A stretch of 64,000 nucleotides of DNA from Pachyseris speciosa (lineage: Eukaryota > Cnidaria > Anthozoa > Scleractinia > Pachyseridae). The translations under genes and the position numbers were made by a program. Below the pieces are notes generated by a model. That model saw only the letters and a list, made by a program, of their open reading frames with translations, searched no databases and was not told the origin of the DNA. Location of the stretch: contig JAEMWC010000126.1 of assembly GCA_016490735.1 (NCBI GenBank), positions 910,001-974,000 on the forward strand, in the 5' to 3' direction. Below, in pieces: positions 56,901 to 64,000 of this stretch; the first letter of the stretch is position 1; each line of letters starts with the position of its first letter.

Positions 56901-57638
56901 TTCTACACGGTTTGGGTGTTCGTTGCCGTGGCTGTTCACTGGTTCTTGATGACAGGTTGGCTTGTGTGCCAGAGCACTCATTTTTGCGTCAATGAAGATG
57001 GAAGGAATCATCTCTGTCGTGAATATCTGTTTAACTCTGTTATTGGTTTTGTTTACATCTTTTGTTTTTTCAACATCAAAGATGGCATGACCCGTGTTCG
57101 TGCTATCCCTTACTATGTGATAATGCTATGTGAGAATACAGTCTTCATTGTGCTGTGGTATCCATTCAGAACACTATATGGTGACATTGAAACCGCGGCA
57201 CTTAGCGTTGTTTGGGGTGGATTTGTGTTGGGACTCCTATGCATGGTATTATATAACCAGTTCTACCATCCCAGTCTTCCTGTGAAGGGAATTTGTGTCA
57301 AGAAAACAGAATTAAATGTGCAAGAGAACAAGCAAGTCACAATTTGGTGGTGCTGTTGCTGTGAAATACAATCCAAACAATCAAAGGTAGATGAATGTGA
57401 GGAAACGCTGTCATTTTCCATCCATGAAAGACCTTATTATGACCCTAAACAAAATACAGTAGTACATTTACAAACACAGAGAAGCCTACCTATGGATGTA
57501 GATATTTTGCCGCGCATTAAGACTAGAGAGAGAGAATTTCACCCACAAGAACCATTCGGTAACCATTCACCAACAATTAATGGAACAGTTCATGCTAGTG
57601 GTTCTCGTGCAATGTATCGCAGATCCGAGTGGCTATGA
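50912..57638 (+). CDS. XK-related protein (XKR4/6/7-like), two exons, 514 aa
   Basis: Exons 50912-51333 and 56516-57638 join in frame (AG|G) with gtgaga and ttag sites. XKR proteins are multi-pass plasma-membrane proteins; several members scramble phospholipids and expose phosphatidylserine. The first hydrophobic block (VHVIWDLFAVASILTFVADI) starts near residue 60 after a disordered polar N-terminus. Family hallmarks in exon 2 are FECFLESAPQLVLQLFIM, the arginine-bearing helix IMWRMCMVASRVVALVLFAS and VIGFVYIFCFFNIKDGMTR. A CCCC cluster (WWCCCCEI) after the last helix could be palmitoylated. The C-terminal tail of about 100 residues is polar, with no obvious DxxD caspase site, unlike the caspase-activated members. 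The 5.2-kb intron holds a Ty3-type element and MITEs. Which vertebrate paralog is closest cannot be settled by eye. Confidence 0.92.
51907..52240. mobile_element. MITE, 334 bp, family shared with 11143-11481
   Basis: gcacatgtcatcagcttccc at the left and ggggaagctgatgacatgtg at the right are inverted. The interior, for example tggatgggattctttgccca and ggcattgttttacaatcaaa, parallels the other copy. It is in the XKR intron. Confidence 0.85.
52251..52910. mobile_element. Non-autonomous TIR element with internal 40-bp array
   Basis: The left end tgccggaatgttgcaatatt and the reversed right end tgccggaatgttgcaatatt are identical over 20 bases, then both continue caata. The interior holds five diverged 40-bp units from about 52705 to 52895, anchored by cattgaatat...tattgaacaaaatatc. 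It begins about ten bases after the preceding MITE. Confidence 0.85.
53091..53212 (-). repeat. Ty3-type element 3' LTR, 122 bp
   Basis: It matches the copy at 55505-55626 except for two substitutions (cactcgc against cacttgc, tattgcata against tatttcata). On the element strand it starts tgtcatgattaat. Confidence 0.92.
53329..53970 (-). pseudogene. Ty3-type integrase C-terminal remnant
   Basis: The 214-codon frame starts at MSERAIQTIKKLLRKAFEDG, the end of an integrase catalytic core. It continues with the C-terminal region (LKPRVVHNAYDKLKERRDK, RMGKTWEPATVTAQH) and a Pro/Ser-rich tail. It follows directly, in a different frame, on the truncated RT of the preceding frame. Confidence 0.85.
53963..55486 (-). 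pseudogene. Ty3-type gag-protease-partial RT frame, 507 codons
   Basis: It begins MEVFKPPGALVLEGN 18 bases inside the 5' LTR boundary. It encodes a gag capsid-like region, two zinc knuckles (CKNCGTKHYPRSC and CHICKGKHHYAKMC, around residues 215-245), an aspartic protease with LDTGAEANVLP near residue 305, and the RT N-terminus (PTPWVNSLVIVEKRDGSLRL). It stops abruptly after DLNKAIQREHH. The next bases belong to the integrase region in another frame, marking a deletion junction near 53990. The catalytic YxDD box is absent. Confidence 0.88.
55505..55626 (-). repeat. Ty3-type element 5' LTR, 122 bp
   Basis: The pair of 53091-53212. The inner edge on the element strand ends gaacattata, followed by the putative primer-binding site. 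Confidence 0.92.
56041..56090 (+). ncRNA. Degenerate hammerhead-like motif (Penelope terminal repeat remnant)
   Basis: ttgact precedes the core ctgatga (56048-56054). A stem-II region follows, then taaac (expected gaaac), gtc and agtcaa. The six-base ttgact/agtcaa pairing fits stem I. The conserved G before AAA is U here, so catalysis is unlikely. It lies in the XKR intron with no Penelope ORF beside it. Confidence 0.4.
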
Positions 57639-57908
57639 TGTCTGCTGTTTGTCATGACTTTCTTGGTGTTGACTCTTGTTCATTATAATTTATGTTCCGT
57701 ATGCCCTAGTCTTGTGACAAATGTACAGTATCTCTCTAAAATGTTGATCTCAGGGCCATGCACAGATCAATTAATACAAAGATGTTCAGAAATTAATAAG
57801 AGATTGAACCCATCCAGTATCAATTTTACCCACTAAATTGGCTAATTTATAAAAACAGTATCTGCTGTATTTTTGCAAGTGTATTCTTTTATTTAATGAT
57901 AAAATTGC
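57639..57908. other. Probable 3' untranslated region of the XKR gene
   Basis: The stretch follows the stop codon and has no supported open frame. It is AT-rich and runs into the Penelope-like remnant at 57909. Confidence 0.5.
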
Positions 57909-58650
57909 GATAAAATATCTTTCAAAAATGTATTAAGAAAGTTTTTGAAAAGCAACAGCATTTCAACGTTGAGCTAACATTATTATCAAGTCAAAATGAT
58001 AGTGATAACAAAATATATAAATACTAAGTAAAAACTATAGAACAATCACATAAGGAATCAAAGAGTTGGAAACACAATTGGAAGACAACAGCATTCTGCG
58101 AGTAACTCTCCCCTTCAAGGATCAAATGTCAGCTAACATAGTGAGAAGGCAAATGCAGTCAGAAGATTGGCACTACTCTGCAACCGCTTTTTATTAGCAA
58201 GAAATTGGAGCAAGATCTCAAGCCTCTGATCATTAAAATCAACAATGCATTGTGTATTATTTTTCATGTGATCTGTGTGATGCACATTATGTTGGCTACA
58301 CAGCCTGACACCTTCATCAACATATTGTTGAACATAAGCCTCCTCAAAGAAAGCCAGTTTCATATACTCTGAAAGTGTCAAGGGAAATTTGATTGCCTTG
58401 TCTATGAGATGCTTTTCATCAAGGAGCATAATCCAAGTTCAAACACACAAACTGATTCCATACATGGAATCGTTTTGCTTGAAAGGACATTCCAACACTT
58501 TGATTCCTTATGTAATAATTTATTGTTCTGTTGTATTTACTTTAGTTAGTATTTATACATGTAGATTTTCTTATCACTATCATTTTGACTTGAAAATGGT
58601 GTTAGCATTTTTCAAAAACTTTCTTAATATGTTTTTAAAAGATATTTTAT
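57909..58650 (+). mobile_element. Penelope-like element remnant between inverted terminal repeats
   Basis: 57909-58066 and 58498-58650 are inverted copies sharing ataaaatatctt, attaagaaagtttttgaaa, gtcaaaatgatagtgataa and cataaggaatcaaag. Between them the plus strand encodes a decayed Penelope C-terminus: LPFKDQMSANIVRRQMQ near 58110, then CDLCDAHYVGYTA, a stop, and HLHQHIVEHK near 58270-58340, the GIY-YIG nuclease. Stops and frame breaks show it is dead. Inverted terminal repeats are a known Penelope arrangement. Confidence 0.75.
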
Positions 58651-60870
58651 GGCAGTTTTTTTATTTAGACAGCAAAACAGTCAGTTGTTATTTTCGTTTT
58701 GCGAATGACAAGACATCGCATTCGACCAACGCAATAATATGGCTGTTTTGCAGTCTATTTTTTATTGCTAAATGTTTTAAAACATCGCTCCTTATTCATA
58801 TTGCTTTATTGACAGCCTTATCTGCAGACACACACAAAGAAGATTAAGTAAGTATGTCATATTTCAATTTTATCCTTGGCTCAATTTTTATTTTCTTTTG
58901 TTCTTGTGTATGGTAATGCATGATTATGAGTGCAAAACAAAGGGAAATGAAAATTGAACCAAGGATAAAATTGAACCACACAAGTACTTTTTATTGAGTT
59001 GAATAGAATACACATAATATGTTTCCTGGAAATGAATCAGTACAGGTACGTGTATATTTTTGCTATTTAATGTGCTCATTATTTTGGTATTTATAGAATG
59101 AATTTGGCAAGAGAAAATTGCAGTCTAGTTCTTTTATCCCTTGAAGAAAGCTGTAATGTATTTGAATTATTTACTTTGGTAACTAGAAATTCTATTAATT
59201 AACAGACAACAATTTACTTGTTGTTTAGGAATATCTTTCTTTGGAGAAAAATGTGACCAATGGTGTGGCTTGAAAAATATTTATATAATTAACACTTGTG
59301 TCAATTAAGGTATTTGAATTACTAAATCCAATAAAGGAAATTAATGAGAAAGAAGTGCTAAAAATTCAAAATAAGGGAAATAATAATAACATGATACAAA
59401 GAAACAGAATTTGTTGAGACAACAGGAGCAAATTTATTTAACATTAAGTGTAAAAATCGGCATTACAAACAAAGCTCATGGAATTGTCCCTAAATGTAAC
59501 TAGCTACTTCAAGAGTTCATGATAACGGCAGATCTCCACCCAGATAAAATAATGCTTATTCCTTTTCAGAAATACTCAGAACGATTTAGCCTTGTGAAAG
59601 ATACAATGCGTGAAAAAAGCTATTATTTCCTAGTTGTCAAGAATGTCTGGGTTTATTGAGAATTTAAGGCGAAAATAATAGAAATATAAGGTTGCAGAAA
59701 TTAATGCACTACATAGTTAATGATGTAGAAATTAGAGCTAACTTAAATTATCGCAGCTTAAATTAATGCAAATTTTACAAATTCATGTTAATTTCATGAA
59801 GCGTTAATATCCTATAATAAGGTAGGTTACTGTCGACAGACGGTGTCAGAGATCAGTTTTTCCATACTAACCAAAGTGAATATTATCTACATGTACTGGT
59901 ATTTCCCCCTAGCCAGATGTTTTAAACTAACAGGATTCAAATCTTGAAATCTCCTGTTCAGAGGATTGTACCTCACACAAACTACCGGTACAATTTTACA
60001 CACCAAATGGAGGAATTTCTTTAGAAATTTGATACTGAAGTTCAGTTTTGTAGATAGTGTACATGTATTAATTTGACTTAATTTAGCTGCAGGTGAAGAG
60101 GCACTGTGTGGAAAGCATAATCTAAGTAGGTTGTTCAAGTCTAAATTATACCAGTACAATAATATTATCATTAAATTGATTGAACAATTTTTGCTATTTA
60201 TTTCACAATATTTGTGTGAAAATGTAATTGTACAATTTTAGTTCAAATTTTGAAGAGTGTTAGGCACCAAAGAAAAAAATTGTTTGAGTCATGATCTTTT
60301 TGCTTTCAATGCTGAATTTCTAAGGAGGCAAATTTAAATAAACATTTAATCTTTACAGAAAAATATATTCTAGTCTGTGAGGCACAGACTGTCAAAATGA
60401 CGATTAGTCTACATAAACTGAATATTTGAATAATTAATAATTTTGTGGCCAACATCTGTGAGAGTGTTTTTACATGCAGTTTGTGGTGCTCTTATGTTGT
60501 AAGAATTTGTGTGTGTGGGGTGGGGTTGTTTTTTAAAACTGTTAGAATGCAGCATTACATTTTTTAGAGTTTTTTATGTTTGACCTTCAGTAGTAAATGA
60601 TTTATTTGATTTTCAATATTTATTAGATTTCTGGTTAGAGAGCCATTTTTAGTATTTGTTGTTTATCAGATTTGCAGTGGTGCAGCTTCTAGTTTATTCT
60701 TTCAATTGTAAGTCACATTGACTTAGACCTGTATTATCCTCAGGCATGTTGGATATGAGATGGTAGATAACCAATGAAGTGCATATTATTATTTTTAATT
60801 ATTATTATTATTATTATTAATTATTAATATTATTGTTCTTATCATTATTATTATTTATTGTTGTTGTTAT
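58651..60870. other. Intergenic AT-rich sequence, no supported gene
   Basis: A hairpin repeat lies at 58862-58978 (ttcaattttatccttggctc against gaaccaaggataaaattgaa). Otherwise only short unsupported frames are present. Confidence 0.5.
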
Positions 60871-61457
60871 TTAAAGTGCATATGACATGAAAAAAATTTT
60901 CCCCCATTTTTAATAGTTCAACATGTATGAAAAAAATGACTTGAATGTGTAGAACTCTTTGAAATTCCTGAAAAGCCTTTTTTTCGCGTTCAAAATACAG
61001 TCACGCTATTTTGCCTCTGAAGTGTCCCGTGCATCGTGCAGCCAAAACATCACATGACACATATCTGTGACATAACACCGTTACCCCTCATCCACAGTCA
61101 ACAAAGTCAACAGGTCAGACAAAGAGAAATAGAGTATCCAACATGAAGAGTTGCACTAATGGTCCAACGTTGCTGAATAATTTGTATGGCTCAACATTTT
61201 CATTCAACCAAAAAACTGAACCAAGCAGCAGCATGACATCTTTGCGACACCAGGTGTGACGTCACACTGGGTGTGTGAATGTAGTAACTTAGATCCCAGT
61301 CTCCAAAACACTTTGGAGGAAAGCTGGCACGTAATTTACCAGTAAATGCACAAAAATGGCTTTTTCAAACATTAAAGCACTTTTTAAGCTTCAAGTCATT
61401 CTTTATACATGCTCAACAACTGAAAACGAGCAAAAATTTGTGTCATAGGCACCTTAA
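60871..61457. mobile_element. Non-autonomous TIR element, about 590 bp
   Basis: The left end ttaaagtgcatatgacatga and the reversed right end ttaaggtgcctatgacacaa are imperfect inverted repeats, each followed by a run of a/t ending in aattt. There is no ORF. Confidence 0.65.
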
Positions 61458-61892
61458 AACAGCCAAGAAATATTGCTAGATTTTGCTGATTTCAGTTTGC
61501 AAAATTACAGAAAATTATTCAATGGCGGCTAACTCGCAAGCGTGATATTGCGTGGCTGCTAAGCCAATCAAAACTCTGGAATTGCATTTTCCTATGATTC
61601 AGTATTTAACAAAATGTAATGTAGTTGGCTTGCTACGCTGTGATTTCTTTGTTACTCCATAGCAATTTTTGTAGGTTATGTCTTGACTGAATAATACTGC
61701 TGTCATGAAACGTTGTACAAGCATTTACAACTACTATCAGTACTATGGTATATAAGATTGTGGCCTAGCAACTGCTGACAACTTCAGATTTAGCTATAAT
61801 AAAAATAGCCTGATTGAAAATATTATTGAATTGTAGGTTCTCGAACAATTTACTTTGTGTAGCAAAAAGTGGTTGGAACTGTTACAAGTATT

Positions 61893-62000
61893 AAGGCCCG
61901 GCCAAACGAGTGCAACATCATCCAACATTGTTGAATCCAACATTGTTGGACGATGTTGCACAGTGTTGAACGAGGTGGCCAAACGAATGCAACATGTTGG
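61893..62000. repeat. Short foldback repeat with caacatgttgga words
   Basis: The words gccaaacgagtgcaacatca and gccaaacgaatgcaacatgt are direct repeats enclosing self-complementary ccaacattgttgg. The unit appears to be a small MITE. Confidence 0.5.
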
Positions 62001-62121
62001 ATTCAACACTTGGTCTCAAGGGTTTGGGACCAAAATTTACCAAGACTCCTTAGAAAACAAACCCCTGCCATATTGTCTTTTTTTAGCCCAGAAAATGCTG
62101 CGAAGCCGATAACTATACATA

Positions 62122-62350
62122 AAGCCTGGTTTTCACTACCGACTCAAGCACAAGAGCGCTTATTTCACTGTGAAAACGGGTTTAACGCAAGCATAAGCAT
62201 AAGCGCAAGCACAAGCGCAAGGATCAAATTTTTTTTCTTTTTCTTGTGCTTGCGCTTATACTTGCGTTCGCTTGCGTAGTGTTCGTTTTCACTTAGCATA
62301 AGCTACTTATGCTTGCGCTTGTGCTTGCGTCGCTAGTGAAAACCAGGCTT
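62122..62350. mobile_element. Hairpin MITE, 229 bp
   Basis: aagcctggttttcactacc at the left and ctagtgaaaaccaggctt at the right are inverted. The interior is rich in gcttgcgcttgtgcttgcg and its complement, so the element folds along most of its length. Confidence 0.8.
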
Positions 62351-62578
62351 AAGTCTTTCGACCTCCGCGTAAAACAATCATCTCGCTTTCGCTGGTCTAC
62401 AGTTTCAGCTACTCCTTTTCCCTTTCGATTTCTTTTTGAAGAGAGATCTCTTGTGTTAGAGCTCAGATTTCTCAATATGAGAAATCAATAAACTGTTGAA
62501 ACTGTGTACGGTGGTTGACTGTAATTTATTCGATTCTTGGAGTGGAATTCTTGCCTTTCGTTGAGACCAAAAGGTGCT

Positions 62579-62860
62579 AAAGCCGCGGCTACACAAGCGA
62601 TTTCTTGCTTGCGATGGTGATGCGATTTTTTTTAAATTGTCGCGTCACCAGCGTGCAGTGAAAATCACCTGTGTAGCCACCCTCGCACAGGTGATGCGAC
62701 AGCTCAAAAAATCGCAGAAAAAGAATCGCGAAAAATTAAACTCATTCAATTTCTCACGATTCTTTTCTTGCGACTTTTTACCTGTTGCGTTGCGAGTTCA
62801 AGGGTGGCTACACTTGCGATTTTCATCGCGCGCTGGTGACAACCTGCTTGGGCTATGATT
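62579..62860. repeat. Palindromic repeats with ggctacac...gcgat words
   Basis: gcggctacacaagcgattt, the inverted cctgtgtagccaccc near 62670, and gggtggctacacttgcgatt near 62802 suggest two adjoining or nested MITEs of one family. Confidence 0.6.
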
Positions 62861-63588
62861 CCAATCCAGCAAAAATTCACAAGGCACGATGAGCGATTCA
62901 ACTTCTGAACTTCTCAAACTCGGGCAAGTTCACGCCACTTTCAGGAGCGGTCAAGCACAGTGCAATTCATTTCCAGCTTAAATAAACTTCTCATCTTGAA
63001 GTTCTTTCCTTACCGATTCGTATATTTTGAGCATTTCATCTGGTTCTCACCGAGCGTCCGGTATTTTTCTGCACAATTTCAGAGGAATCAAAGCTTTGAT
63101 CAACACGGCGCTCGCATGAGGCTTGCCAAAATTTTGACTTTTATAACGCGAATTCTGATTGGTTCATGTGTACGTCTCGAGTTTGCATTCTCCCAGCCCC
63201 CCTCGTGTTTATATGAGGCTATGTAAACACGGAAAAAGTTGCATACTACCCGTGAACGCACGTGCCCAAAACATGTTTTCAGTTGACGTCAAACGTCGGC
63301 GTTTCGGGTGTCAAACTTTAAAGTTTCCCCGCCCAAATCCAGTGTTTCACTACTCACAGGGATATGTTGTCAGTCAACAAGAAAGTCAGAAATTATCAAA
63401 AAGGCGTCCTACTTTCAATATATATCAGGGAAAGAATTTTCGCTGACTTTCCTCAGATTTCTTGACTGCATTGACATTGAATTGAACCACGAGAACACCG
63501 AAGGAACTTCACATTTGGGTGGGAAAACTATGAAAGTTTGACACCTGAAACGCAGACGTTTGACATCACGTGAAAACATGTATATACA

Positions 63589-63631
63589 TCACCCTGATGA
63601 AGGCCGGTAAACTTGGCCGAAATATAGGTGA
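63589..63631 (+). ncRNA. Hammerhead ribozyme candidate with intact core
   Basis: tcacc (stem I), ctgatga (63594-63600), the stem-II hairpin ggcc-loop-ggcc (63602-63618), gaaa (63619-63622), a minimal stem III (a-ta-u), cleavage-site a, then ggtga (stem I) follow in the right order. All core bases match the consensus. Stem I is five perfect pairs. The very short stem III matches the minimal type I form described in Penelope-like elements. No Penelope ORF was found upstream. Confidence 0.65.
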
Positions 63632-63819
63632 AGAATGGAAAACATTGTTTTCGCTCTTCATTTGTGTTATTTTTATATTACTTCTTATGGAGAGGAAATC
63701 CGAAATTGGATGCGTGTGACAGGTCATATGATATGTATATATATAAATATACCAGTTAAAAAGAGACCGAAAATGGACATCTTTTGGTTCAAGAAAGATA
63801 AAAAATTTAAAAATTTATG

Positions 63820-63860
63820 AATAAAAAACGTTTCGGTCTCTCGACCTTCGTCAGTTACAA
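63820..63860 (-). ncRNA. Hammerhead ribozyme candidate at window edge
   Basis: On the minus strand: gtaa, core ctgacga (63854-63848), stem-II hairpin ggtc-gaga-gacc, gaaac, gtt. Core bases fit the CUGANGA...GAAA consensus and stem II is perfect. Stem I is weak. It probably marks the 3' end of a Penelope-like element whose body lies beyond 64000. Confidence 0.6.
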
Positions 63861-64000
63861 ACAGAATGTTAAAAACCTACGACTTAAATACGCTTTTACA
63901 ACAATGGTTACAAATTACATACGGGTTACGTAACTCAGACAATGATAGTGGTAACGAAAATGAAACGAAAAACAATAGGTGTACAAAAAGTATGAAACAA

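Noticed and set aside
58133..58429. 98-codon minus-strand frame as a gene
   Set aside because: The plus strand of the same segment holds recognisable Penelope GIY-YIG remnants, so the minus frame is a shadow.

Overview
This window is nuclear DNA from an animal, most likely an anthozoan cnidarian (stony coral or sea anemone). The host genes are split into many small GT-AG exons. They match conserved animal families: ACSS2, IQANK1, an XK-related protein and a D-amino-acid-oxidase-like protein. The introns are packed with MITEs, BEL/Pao and Ty3 LTR elements, LINE pieces and Penelope-like retroelements carrying hammerhead ribozymes. The organism call is inference; no marker gene proves it.

Layout. 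1-9777: two minus-strand exons (9777-9701 and 2037-1887) of an FAD-dependent D-amino-acid-oxidase-like gene. Their 7.7-kb intron holds a candidate large transposon (2755-9141) with inverted ends, two tandem arrays and a divergent gene pair: a broken minus-strand ORF and an intact-looking five-exon plus-strand gene of 356 aa. 11765-11836: tRNA-Cys(GCA). 12422-36725: complete cytosolic acetyl-CoA synthetase (ACSS2) on the plus strand, 18 coding exons, 692 aa. Its intron 15 contains a 7.7-kb BEL/Pao element in antisense orientation, itself split by a 5'-truncated Penelope-like insertion. 38079-50747: complete IQANK1-like gene on the minus strand, 14 exons, 602 aa, with LINE fragments in its introns. 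50912-57638: XK-related membrane protein on the plus strand, two exons, 514 aa, sharing a 164-bp divergent promoter with IQANK1. Its single intron holds an internally deleted Ty3-type LTR element with 98% identical LTRs. 57639-64000: no host gene seen; a Penelope-like remnant between inverted repeats, several foldback elements and two hammerhead-like motifs.

Host gene roles. ACSS2 makes acetyl-CoA from acetate in cytosol and nucleus. The XKR protein belongs to the plasma-membrane phospholipid scramblase family. IQANK1 is an ankyrin/IQ protein with a dynein-like tail and no settled role. The oxidase would deaminate D-amino acids. They form no obvious pathway together; the proximity looks like ordinary gene order.

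All exon boundaries were placed by hand from reading-frame continuity, GT-AG sites and phase arithmetic. Each of the three complete host genes and the 356-aa gene sums to a whole number of codons. Family assignments come from recognising protein sequence, not from a database search.
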